A stretch of 21,670 nt of DNA from Gammaproteobacteria bacterium UBA3067 (lineage in GTDB: Bacteria > Pseudomonadota > Gammaproteobacteria > Pseudomonadales > UBA3067), in assembly GCA_002366835.1 (NCBI GenBank), contig DFBZ01000167.1:1-21670 (forward strand), written 5' to 3'. Made by a program: the position numbers and the translations under genes. The notes beneath the pieces are model-generated. The model did not search any database and was not told the origin of the DNA. It worked only from the letters and a program-made list of their open reading frames with translations. Position 1 is the first letter of the stretch, and every line of letters starts with the position of its first letter. Below are positions 15,240 to 21,670 of the stretch, piece after piece.

Positions 15240-15931
15240 TAGATCGTTTTATTAGCCGCCAACTCAACATCCCGCAACGAGAAGTCAAACTCCTGCTGGC
15301 CCGCGGCCAAGTGCGAGTAGATAAAAGCGTGGCCAATAACGGCCAGATGCTGGTCAATGAATTTTCCCATATCGCCGTCAACGAGCAGGTGCTACAGGCC
15401 ATTCAGCCAAAGTACCTCATGCTCAACAAACCCGCAGGTGTGGTGAGCGCAACCAAAGATCCGCAGCACAAAACTGTTATCGATTTACTCGAGCCAGGGG
15501 ATCATTCTGATTTACATATCGCGGGCCGTCTTGATTTTAATTCTACCGGCTTATTACTGCTTACCAATGATGGCCGCTGGTCGCGTTTTATCGCCTCGCC
15601 AGAAAACAACATCTACAAGCGCTACCGCGTCACCCTGGAAAAACCACTCGATAGTCGCTATGTAGAGGCTTTTTCCCAAGGGCTATTTTTCGATTACGAA
15701 GGCATCACCACGCGGCCCGCAAAACTAAAAATTCTCAGCGACTACGAAGCCGAAGTGAGCTTACGAGAAGGGCGCTACCATCAGATCAAACGCATGTTCG
15801 GGCGTTTTCAAAATAAGGTGCTAACTTTACACCGCCTCGCCATTGGCCCCCTCATTTTGGATGCCGAGCTGAAACCAGGGCAAAGCCGGATGCTGTCGGA
15901 ACAGGAGGTAGCTGATATTGTGAGAGCGTGA
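15218..15931 (+). CDS. rsuA: 16S rRNA pseudouridine synthase RsuA
   Basis: This 237-residue cytoplasmic enzyme is of RsuA type. RsuA converts U516 of 16S rRNA (E. coli numbering) to pseudouridine during small-subunit assembly. An S4 RNA-binding domain occupies residues ~5-60 (R-L-D-R-F-I, V-R-V-D). The catalytic domain follows with Y-L-M-L-N-K-P-A-G at ~67, the catalytic loop A-G-R-L-D-F-N-S-T-G-L with D106 as nucleophile, a K-R-Y-R-V-T-L strand and the E-G-R-Y-H-Q-I-K-R-M-F block. The sequence tracks E. coli RsuA (231 residues) more closely than RluE or RluB. The Shine-Dalgarno is poor and the start codon lies in a potential hairpin loop. It sits 31 bases after yaiL. Confidence 0.92.
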   Translation: MRSKQARLDRFISRQLNIPQREVKLLLARGQVRVDKSVANNGQMLVNEFSHIAVNEQVLQAIQPKYLMLNKPAGVVSATKDPQHKTVIDLLEPGDHSDLHIAGRLDFNSTGLLLLTNDGRWSRFIASPENNIYKRYRVTLEKPLDSRYVEAFSQGLFFDYEGITTRPAKLKILSDYEAEVSLREGRYHQIKRMFGRFQNKVLTLHRLAIGPLILDAELKPGQSRMLSEQEVADIVRA

Positions 15932-15937
15932 AATCGC

Positions 15938-15950
15938 ATGCTGAGAGCAT
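15938..15950 (+). promoter_or_regulatory. Small dyad upstream of the toxin-antitoxin locus
   Basis: ATGCT-GAG-AGCAT is a 5-bp perfect dyad 39 bases before the first antitoxin start. Type II antitoxins commonly repress their own promoter at such palindromes, so it is a candidate operator, but it is short enough to be chance. Confidence 0.3.
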
Positions 15951-15988
15951 ACAGTTTGCACCGCCACACCAGAAAGAGAGCCTTATTT

Positions 15989-16171
15989 ATGCGTAAAGTT
16001 AAAAAGAACCCTAAGTTTAAAAATGAAGCGGAAGTGCGTGCTTTCTGGGAAAAGCTCGACTCCAGTGCTTATGTCGATTGGACAAAAGCCCAGGCTGTCA
16101 CCTTGGCTAACTTAAACCCATCACGCAAACAGCCCCAAACCCCATTTGCCTTAGGTATAAAAAAGGTATAA
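15989..16171 (+). CDS. Short CopG-antitoxin-like protein, lacking the RHH half
   Basis: This 60-residue protein matches the N-terminal half of the CopG_antitoxin family (PF12441 type): P-K-F-K-N-E-A-E, F-W-E-K-L-D-S-S-A-Y-V-D-W and K-A-Q-A-V-T-L-A-N-L-N-P-S. In full-length members this toxin-wrapping part runs into S-T-K-T-I-S-x-R-L-P and a ribbon-helix-helix domain. Here it stops 12 residues after the N-L-N-P-S block with no RHH. The start is the ATG at 15989, with AGAAAGAGAG 8 bases upstream; an in-frame ATG at 15938 would add 17 basic residues without a Shine-Dalgarno. It ends 9 bases before brnT. It could be a decayed antitoxin or a working half-antitoxin that binds toxin only. Confidence 0.7.
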   Translation: MRKVKKNPKFKNEAEVRAFWEKLDSSAYVDWTKAQAVTLANLNPSRKQPQTPFALGIKKV

Positions 16172-16172
16172 T
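16146..16172 (+). promoter_or_regulatory. Possible internal sigma-70 promoter ahead of brnT
   Basis: A perfect TATAAT (16167-16172) overlaps the stop codon of the short antitoxin. TTGCCT at 16146-16151 is a 4/6 match to -35 but only 15 bases away, shorter than the preferred 17. If active, the brnT message would start almost at its AUG. Confidence 0.3.
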
Positions 16173-16180
16173 TTTAATGT

Positions 16181-16444
16181 ATGATTAACTTTGAATTTGA
16201 TCATCCTAAGAGTCAAATAAACCTTGAAAAACATGGGATTGACTTTAAATCTGCCCAAGCTCTATGGGACGACCTTGATTTACTAGAGATTACTGCCAAA
16301 TTTACGGATGAGCAGCGCTCGCTGATTATTGCCAAAATTGACCAAAGGCACTGGTCTGCCGTTATCACTTATCGGGGTTCCAATGTTCGTATTATATCTG
16401 TGCGGCGGGCACGAAAAAGAGAGGTAGAGCTCTATGAAAGCTGA
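16181..16444 (+). CDS. brnT: BrnT-family type II toxin
   Basis: This 87-residue cytoplasmic protein is of the BrnT family (PF04365), ribonuclease toxins with a RelE/ParE-like compact fold that arrest translation by cutting RNA. Family marks are F-E-F-D-H-P-K-S at the start, N-L-E-K-H-G-I-D-F near residue 16, then R-H-W-S-A-V-I-T-Y-R, and the closing I-R-I-I-S-V-R-R-A-R-K-R-E-x-x-x-Y-E basic motif that contributes active-site residues. Length and motif order are complete, so it looks functional. The Shine-Dalgarno AAAGGT is about 13 bases away, so translation may be weak or coupled to the upstream gene. The 3' end overlaps the next antitoxin by 11 bases. Confidence 0.92.
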   Translation: MINFEFDHPKSQINLEKHGIDFKSAQALWDDLDLLEITAKFTDEQRSLIIAKIDQRHWSAVITYRGSNVRIISVRRARKREVELYES

Positions 16445-16670
16445 AGATTTTGATAAGAAATTTGACGCAGGTGAAGAGGATATTCTGGATGATCTGGATT
16501 TATCGTCTGCCAAACGAAGCAATCAGCAACAGAAACGGGTTAATGTTGATTTTCCGATATGGATGATTGACTCTCTTGATAAAGAGGCAACACGTTTAGG
16601 TGTAACGCGTCAATCCATTATCAAGGTTTGGTTAGCCGAGCGCCTTGAGCAGCGCAGACAAGGTATATAA
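16434..16670 (+). CDS. BrnA/CopG-type ribbon-helix-helix antitoxin
   Basis: This 78-residue protein is the expected partner of BrnT. The first ~33 residues are acidic and flexible (D-F-D-K-K-F-D-A-G-E-E-D-I-L-D-D), suited to covering the toxin. Residues ~35-70 form a ribbon-helix-helix DNA-binding unit: strand K-R-V-N-V-D-F-P, helix W-M-I-D-S-L-D-K-E-A, turn L-G-V-T-R, helix Q-S-I-I-K-V-W-L-A-E-R. In the BrnT-BrnA system the antitoxin neutralises the toxin and autorepresses the operon. The ATG lies inside the brnT end (11-base overlap) with AGAGGTAG upstream, which couples the two. An RHH antitoxin after its toxin is the usual brnTA order. Confidence 0.88.
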   Translation: MKAEDFDKKFDAGEEDILDDLDLSSAKRSNQQQKRVNVDFPIWMIDSLDKEATRLGVTRQSIIKVWLAERLEQRRQGI

Positions 16671-16680
16671 AACGGGAGAA

Positions 16681-16730
16681 GAGGCGGGTGGTTGGCGCCT
16701 CAAATCTGAGTAAGTTAAACCACCCACCTC
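16681..16730. terminator. Hairpin between the convergent antitoxin and rhlE genes
   Basis: GAGGCGGGTGGTT (16681-16693) pairs with AACCACCCACCTC (718-730 of the 16-kb block), 12 of 13 positions, with a 24-base loop. The one odd position is C-A on the plus strand but a G-U wobble on the minus strand, so the stem is better in the rhlE message. A T-rich tail follows only loosely on either side. A shared terminator is likely. Confidence 0.6.
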
Positions 16731-16762
16731 GTCCAGAATTAATCAGGGCTTTCTAAACCCAA

Positions 16763-18040
16763 CTACGCCGCACTCGATCGCCTTGGGCGACGTGAACCGT
16801 TGCCATTTCCGCCTCCATTTCCAGGTCGGCGGTTGCTGGTATTGTTACGCGGTTTACGCTGCTGACGCCCATTTTGAATTGGCTCAGCCTTAATGCTGGG
16901 GTCAGGCGTGTAACCATCAATCACCACTTTGGGAATATCCCGCTTAATCAAGCGTTCAATATCTCTCAGCAACTTCAGCTCATCGACACACACCAATGAC
17001 ATGGCTTCGCCTTCATTACCCGCACGACCTGTTCGCCCAATGCGATGCACATAGTCTTCGGGAATATTGGGTAATTCGTAATTCACCACATGGGGAAGCT
17101 GGTCGATATCAAGCCCGCGTGCAGCAATATCAGTGGCCACCAGAACGCGAATTTTATTTTCCTTGAATTCCGATAAAGCCCGCGTACGCGCCCCTTGGCT
17201 TTTATTGCCGTGAATTGCTGCCGCGGTGATGCCATCTTTACCCAGCTGTTCCGTCAAGCGGTTTGCGCCATGTTTGGTGCGGGTAAACACCAATACCTGA
17301 TGCCAATTATTGCTGCCGATAAGAAAAGATAAAAGCTCGCGTTTACGGCTTTTATCGACGGGATGCACCACCTGCTCAACCCGCTCAGAAGCGGTATTAC
17401 GACGCGCCACTTCCACAAGTACCGGATCATTCATTAAGCCGTTGGCCAGCCTTTTAATATCATCCGAAAATGTTGCCGAGAACAGCAGTGTTTGTTTATT
17501 TTGCGGCAAAAGCGCAAGCACTTTACGGATGTCGTGAATAAAACCCATATCCAGCATACGGTCGGCTTCATCCAAAACCAGAATATCCACATTACGCAAA
17601 TCAACCGTACGCTGCTGGGCGTGGTCGAGTAAACGCCCAGGCGTGGCCACCAGAATATCCACGCCACGGCGTAGTTTTTCAATTTGTGGATTAATTTTTA
17701 CGCCGCCAAAAATAATGGCAGATTTCAACGGTAAATGCTTACCGTACGTTTCAACGCTTTCTCCCACTTGAGCCGCCAACTCACGGGTAGGCGTTAACAC
17801 CAGGGCTCGAACAGGGCGCTTGCCCTTGCCTTCCCGCGCTGGCTGCTCCATCAGGCGATGTAACAATGGCAAAGTAAAACCAGCGGTTTTCCCCGTGCCT
17901 GTTTGTGCACCACCCATTAAATCACGGCCTTCCAATACTGCAGGAATGGCTTGTTGCTGAATAGGCGTAGGGGTGCTGTAGCCGCTTTCCGAAACGGCAC
18001 GCAGCAGTTCGGCTCGTAAGCCGAGGGATTCAAATGACAT
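16763..18040 (-). CDS. rhlE: DEAD-box ATP-dependent RNA helicase RhlE
   Basis: This 425-residue cytoplasmic RNA helicase unwinds short RNA duplexes with ATP. In E. coli RhlE acts in ribosome assembly and assists the RNA degradosome. All motifs are present: F-aromatic and Q-motif with P26-I27-Q28, Walker A AQTGTGKT at 45-52, PTREL at 84-88, GG at 112-113, TPGRLLD at 133-139, DEAD at 157-160, SAT at 188-190 and HRIGRTGRAG near 330. The opening M-S-F-E-S-L-G-L and E-G-R-D-L-M pattern is specific to RhlE. From about 375 the tail is basic and rich in Arg, Gly and Asn, suited to RNA binding. A short hairpin (18049-18061) covers the Shine-Dalgarno. The gene is divergent from the SWIM-SNF2 gene and convergent with the toxin locus. 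Confidence 0.94.
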   Translation of the reverse strand: MSFESLGLRAELLRAVSESGYSTPTPIQQQAIPAVLEGRDLMGGAQTGTGKTAGFTLPLLHRLMEQPAREGKGKRPVRALVLTPTRELAAQVGESVETYGKHLPLKSAIIFGGVKINPQIEKLRRGVDILVATPGRLLDHAQQRTVDLRNVDILVLDEADRMLDMGFIHDIRKVLALLPQNKQTLLFSATFSDDIKRLANGLMNDPVLVEVARRNTASERVEQVVHPVDKSRKRELLSFLIGSNNWHQVLVFTRTKHGANRLTEQLGKDGITAAAIHGNKSQGARTRALSEFKENKIRVLVATDIAARGLDIDQLPHVVNYELPNIPEDYVHRIGRTGRAGNEGEAMSLVCVDELKLLRDIERLIKRDIPKVVIDGYTPDPSIKAEPIQNGRQQRKPRNNTSNRRPGNGGGNGNGSRRPRRSSAA

Positions 18041-18048
18041 GTATAAAG

Positions 18049-18061
18049 ACCCTTTTAGGGT
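18049..18061 (-). promoter_or_regulatory. Dyad over the rhlE ribosome binding site
   Basis: On the minus strand ACCCT-AAA-AGGGT forms a 5-bp stem with a 3-base loop. Its right arm contains AGGG, the best Shine-Dalgarno match ahead of the rhlE ATG. Pairing would mask ribosome access, a possible simple translation control. Confidence 0.35.
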
Positions 18062-18302
18062 TAGGTTGCCGCCTGCTCACACATATATATGTATGCCACA
18101 GTCCAGGAGGGAACAGATTGATTTGCAAAGGATAAGGATCCAAAGCGAAAAGCACAGACTGAAGTGTGCTGGATAGAGTGGCGCACTATAACAGTATTTT
18201 GACTCCAGAGCGATTGTCATCGATAGAGCACCCTCTTTAATAATAGGTACAATAAGGCAACGCGCAACACCATTATCATCTTTACCTAGCAGTAGAAAGC
18301 CC
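18062..18302. other. Divergent intergenic region between rhlE and the SWIM-SNF2 gene
   Basis: This region should hold promoters for both helicase genes. I see a 12-bp AT palindrome, ACATATATATGT (18081-18092), and AT-rich tracts, but no -35/-10 pair good enough to call on either strand. The SNF2 start has only AGAAAG upstream. Confidence 0.5.
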
Positions 18303-21300
18303 ATGGACCAAAACACCATCATCAACCTATGCGGTGCGACAAGCGCCCAACGCGGCCTAATAAATTATAAAACTGGCTACGTGCTAAAAGTCACCTCTGC
18401 TGAAGATTTTCATTCCATTCGTATCAATGCAGTCGTACGGGGGAGGCGGGTTTACAATCAGTCCATTGAGATCAACAAGGAAGATGACTCCTTTTTTGGG
18501 CTCTGCTCATGCCCTATGGCTAGGAACTGTAAGCATGTGGCATCCGTAATGTTTCACTTTCTGGATAAACAAGCCACCACAAAAGACAAACCGCATATAG
18601 ATCCGGTCGATGCCTGGCTTCAGCAACTCGGCTCCCATCAACACCCTGACTCTCAAAATACCAACAGACAGCAAGTCTCCTCGCAATTCCTGCTGCTCTA
18701 CATTCTTGAGCCCAGTATCAGCGGTGCGACACTAAACATGTCAGTTAAAAAAGTGCGTCGTTTAAAAAAAGGGGGCTACGGCAAAGCCGCCGACTATTCC
18801 CTTGATCATCTACCTCAGTATGGTTATAGCAGTGACTTCATCTCACCCGAGGATAGGGATATTGCTCTGCTGGTTAACGATCAGGAAAACCATGGCGTAT
18901 ATGGTCGTTATCACGGCAGTCGTTACATCCTCAGCGGTGATCTCGGTCAACTCGCCTTGCGGAAAGTTCTCGATAGCGGCCGCTGCCATTTTCATGACAA
19001 AGATACTCAAGCAGTGCAAAGTGGAATAAACAGAACCCTTAGCTTTGAGTGGATAGAAGAAAAGCACGGCAAACGCCTTAAACACCGCGTTGAACCCAGT
19101 GCTACGGATATTTTCAAGGTGGGCTCAATGTGGTATTGCGATGCTGAGAACAACTGCCTTGGTGAGCTGGAAACTGGGAGCCTGGACTTACAACAAATTA
19201 CCGCCCTTCTGGCTGCTCCCCTCATCCCCAAAGAAAAACTGGAAGAGGTCAGTCGGCATTTTCTGATCGATATGCCCAGCTATGATCTGCCAACGCCTGT
19301 TGAGCTGGATCTTAAAAAAATCAGCATCAAAAACGAAAAGCCTAAATTCCAGCTTCGGCTTATCAGTCGGGAAGAAGCCCTTGATCATACCGACCCCCAC
19401 GGCCCCACAAGACGTTTTCACTGCGCTCTACTGGAGTTTAACTATGGCACGGTAAACCTTACAGATGAGCATACGGAAAAATCCATCACGCTCCAGCAAG
19501 AAAATACCATCTACCATATCGAGCGTGATTTAAAAACTGAACAGTCGGCAGCAGACACACTTCTTTCTCTCGACTTGCAGCAGCTTCAAGCCCAAACGGC
19601 TAATTCCCATGATGGAAATGAAACGGTGCAAGCTGGAAGCACTGTCTGGCTGCCAGAGGCGGAATCCCTCCGGGAGTCGGCTGAACGCTGGTCGGAACTA
19701 TTAAGCCATGAATTTCCTAAACTCCAGGAACAAGCATGGGAAATTATTACTGACGATAGCTTTCAACTCAGTTTCGAAGAACCCAGTCAATGGCATGCCG
19801 AGCTGGAAGAATCGGAGGGCAGCGACTGGTTTTCCCTCAGCTTCGGCATTGAACTTAACGGTGAACAACTCAACCTCTTACCCACTTTAGTCAGTATGTT
19901 GGCCGAATATGAGAGCGTGCAAGCACTTCGCAGCTATTTGCGGGAACAGGAACACATACTGGTTCTGAATGGGGATTCCCACTGGTTAAAGCTGCCCTGT
20001 GAACGCATTCTTCCCATGGTTGAAACCCTGATAGAGCTCTATGACCATGAAACCCTCGATGATGAAGGCCGATTGCTTTTATCTCGGCACCAGGGCATTC
20101 AACTGAACGACCTGCTGAATGATCCACAGTTACGTTGGCACGGCGCAGAAGAGCTGCAAGACCTCACAAGGCGACTGCACGATTTTAAAGGCATTGCGGC
20201 CGTTAAACCCCCGGAAAACTTTCATGCCGAACTGAGGGCCTACCAACAGACGGGTTTGAACTGGCTGCAATTTTTACGAGAGTACCAGTTTAATGGCATT
20301 CTCGCTGATGACATGGGCCTAGGAAAAACCGTGCAGACCATTGCCCACCTACTGCTTGAAAAACAAAGTGGACGCATGCAATCCCCCTCACTGGTCATCG
20401 CGCCCACCAGCCTGGTGGGCAACTGGCGGCGAGAGATTGAACGTTTTGCTCAAGACCTGAGCCTGCTGATACTCCACGGTGGCGCGCGCCATGGGCTGTT
20501 TGATCAAATCGACAAGCACGATATTGTTCTCACCACCTACCCGCTGGTGCGCCGTGATCACGAAACATTATTGCAGCAACACTTTCACTACATCGTATTG
20601 GACGAAGCGCAGTATATTAAAAACCCCAAGTCCAGCACCGCACAAACTGTTTATCAACTTCAAGCCAAGCATCGCCTTTGCCTGACAGGCACACCGATGG
20701 AAAACCACCTCGGTGAGTTATGGTCAATCTATCATTTTTTAATGCCTGGCTTTTTAGGCGACTTAAGCCATTTTAACCAGCTGTTCCGAAAACCCATCGA
20801 AAATGAAATGGACGGCTACCGGCAGGATCAATTAAACAAACGACTCAGCCCATTCCTGTTACGCCGTACAAAACAAGAAGTGCTCACAGAGCTGCCAGAA
20901 AAAACAGAAATTATTTCAACGGTTGCGCTACAGGAAAAGCAGCGCGATCTATACGAAAGTGTACGCCTGGCAATGGATAAAAAAGTGCGTGAAGAAATCG
21001 CGCGTAAAGGTCTTGCCCGCAGCCAGATTATGATTCTCGATGCCCTATTGAAACTGCGCCAAACCTGTTGTGATCCGCGCATTGTCTCTTTGCCCCAGGC
21101 AAAAATGGTCGACCAAAGTGCCAAGCTCGATTTGCTGATGGAGATGCTGCCGGAAATGGTCGCAGAGGGTCGTAAAATTATATTATTTTCCCAGTTCACT
21201 AAAATGCTGGGGCTGATTGAAGCCGAATTAAAAGCCCGCAATATTGATTATAGCAAGCTCACCGGACAAACACGCCACCGAGATGCCGCCATAGAAAAAT

Positions 21301-21635
21301 TCCAGCAAGAAGATACTCCTGTCTTCTTAATCAGCCTAAAAGCCGGTGGTGTTGGGCTGAATTTAACTGCCGCCGATACCGTTATTCATTACGACCCCTG
21401 GTGGAACCCCGCCGCTGAAAATCAGGCAACGGACAGAGCCCATCGCATTGGCCAGAAAAAGGCTGTTTTTGTTTATAAACTGGTTACCGAAGGGACTGTA
21501 GAAGAAAAAATAATCGCCCTGCAACAGAAAAAACAGGCCCTGGCCGATGCCATTTATGCTCAGGGTAAGGGGGGTGAAAAGGCCAACGCAGTCACAGCAG
21601 AAGAGCTCAGTGACTTACTGGGAGTTCTGAACTGA
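18303..21635 (+). CDS. SWIM zinc-finger SNF2-family helicase-like ATPase
   Basis: This 1110-residue cytoplasmic protein of bacterial SNF2/HepA-related type uses ATP to move along DNA or displace bound proteins. The N-terminal SWIM zinc finger has C68-x-C70 and C76-x-H78. Residues ~100-630 form a long region without motifs I recognise. The motor has its Q-like entry L-R-A-Y-Q at ~645, Walker A DDMGLGKT at 669-676 (K675), T-P-x-S-L-V-G-N-W, DEAQ box at 767-770 and LTGTPMENHLGELWS. The second lobe has I-L-F-S-Q-F-T, G-G-V-G-L-N-L-T-A-A-D and the arginine-finger block TDRAHRIGQ at 1043-1051. The ATG at 18303 was chosen because the next Met leaves the fold incomplete; the Shine-Dalgarno is weak. 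The exact role (transcription recycling, DNA repair or phage defence) is not shown by the neighbours. Confidence 0.9.
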   Translation: MDQNTIINLCGATSAQRGLINYKTGYVLKVTSAEDFHSIRINAVVRGRRVYNQSIEINKEDDSFFGLCSCPMARNCKHVASVMFHFLDKQATTKDKPHIDPVDAWLQQLGSHQHPDSQNTNRQQVSSQFLLLYILEPSISGATLNMSVKKVRRLKKGGYGKAADYSLDHLPQYGYSSDFISPEDRDIALLVNDQENHGVYGRYHGSRYILSGDLGQLALRKVLDSGRCHFHDKDTQAVQSGINRTLSFEWIEEKHGKRLKHRVEPSATDIFKVGSMWYCDAENNCLGELETGSLDLQQITALLAAPLIPKEKLEEVSRHFLIDMPSYDLPTPVELDLKKISIKNEKPKFQLRLISREEALDHTDPHGPTRRFHCALLEFNYGTVNLTDEHTEKSITLQQENTIYHIERDLKTEQSAADTLLSLDLQQLQAQTANSHDGNETVQAGSTVWLPEAESLRESAERWSELLSHEFPKLQEQAWEIITDDSFQLSFEEPSQWHAELEESEGSDWFSLSFGIELNGEQLNLLPTLVSMLAEYESVQALRSYLREQEHILVLNGDSHWLKLPCERILPMVETLIELYDHETLDDEGRLLLSRHQGIQLNDLLNDPQLRWHGAEELQDLTRRLHDFKGIAAVKPPENFHAELRAYQQTGLNWLQFLREYQFNGILADDMGLGKTVQTIAHLLLEKQSGRMQSPSLVIAPTSLVGNWRREIERFAQDLSLLILHGGARHGLFDQIDKHDIVLTTYPLVRRDHETLLQQHFHYIVLDEAQYIKNPKSSTAQTVYQLQAKHRLCLTGTPMENHLGELWSIYHFLMPGFLGDLSHFNQLFRKPIENEMDGYRQDQLNKRLSPFLLRRTKQEVLTELPEKTEIISTVALQEKQRDLYESVRLAMDKKVREEIARKGLARSQIMILDALLKLRQTCCDPRIVSLPQAKMVDQSAKLDLLMEMLPEMVAEGRKIILFSQFTKMLGLIEAELKARNIDYSKLTGQTRHRDAAIEKFQQEDTPVFLISLKAGGVGLNLTAADTVIHYDPWWNPAAENQATDRAHRIGQKKAVFVYKLVTEGTVEEKIIALQQKKQALADAIYAQGKGGEKANAVTAEELSDLLGVLN

Positions 21636-21650
21636 TATACAGAAGGAGGC

Positions 21651-21666
21651 TTAACAGGCTGTTGAA
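21651..21666 (+). repeat. 16-bp repeated motif, copy 2
   Basis: This is an exact copy of TTAACAGGCTGTTGAA at 9036-9051, starting 15 bases after the SWIM-SNF2 stop codon. A longer element may begin here and continue past the window edge. Confidence 0.7.
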
Positions 21667-21670
21667 ATTC

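Noticed and set aside
15938..15988. Upstream start for the short antitoxin at 15938
   Set aside because: No Shine-Dalgarno there; the ATG at 15989 has AGAAAGAGAG in place and gives the expected family N-terminus.
18081..18092. ACATATATATGT palindrome as a repressor operator
   Set aside because: Simple AT alternation gives palindromes readily; no known operator consensus is matched.
20828..21241. 137-residue minus-strand open frame inside the SNF2 motor
   Set aside because: Antisense to conserved helicase motifs and without recognisable protein features.
1..21670. CRISPR array, tRNA, rRNA, prophage or integrase genes
   Set aside because: I looked for regularly spaced repeats, tRNA-like cloverleaf ends, integrase motifs and phage structural proteins and saw none.

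Overview
The window looks like chromosomal DNA of a Gammaproteobacterium, probably a marine or biofilm-forming member of the Cellvibrionales-like lineages. That rests on family recognition only: RhlE, RsuA and YaiL/DUF2058 homologues of enterobacterial type, a PEP-CTERM protein, and many exported proteins. I cannot name a genus. Coding density is high. No rRNA, tRNA or CRISPR array was seen.

Layout. (1) Positions 1-775 are an accessory edge: the last 62 codons of an IS110-type transposase, then a repeat-rich non-coding stretch with a ~300-bp imperfect inverted repeat bracketed by a 36-bp direct repeat. (2) Positions 776-5572 are a tight three-gene operon (ABC ATPase, ABC-2 permease fused to a GldG-like domain, DUF4340 protein), resembling the Gld-type ABC exporter of gliding bacteria. 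(3) Positions 5573-13861 are a block of five separately transcribed-looking genes for exported proteins: a PEP-CTERM protein behind a consensus sigma-54 promoter, a metzincin-like protease with a FnIII domain, a lipoprotein, a PhoX/DUF839 beta-propeller-like protein and a two-haem CxxCH protein. Three of them are followed by convincing stem-loop terminators. (4) Positions 13958-15931 hold housekeeping genes: a glutathione S-transferase, YaiL and RsuA. (5) Positions 15989-16670 are a compact toxin-antitoxin locus: a short CopG-antitoxin-like protein lacking the ribbon-helix-helix half, a BrnT toxin, and a complete BrnA/CopG-type antitoxin overlapping brnT. (6) Positions 16763-21635 hold two divergently transcribed helicases: rhlE on the minus strand and a SWIM-SNF2 ATPase on the plus strand. 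A 16-bp motif at the right edge recurs at 9036.

How the genes work together. The ABC operon probably acts as one membrane machine. The exported block shares only its destination (envelope or outside) and perhaps a surface or biofilm lifestyle. No exosortase, PrsK or PrsR gene lies here, so sorting and activation of the PEP-CTERM protein must depend on genes elsewhere. I found no clearly new multi-gene system. The best leads are the three-gene BrnT locus with a half-size antitoxin, the sigma-54-controlled PEP-CTERM gene, the unassigned diheme protein, and the nested repeat beside the IS110 end.
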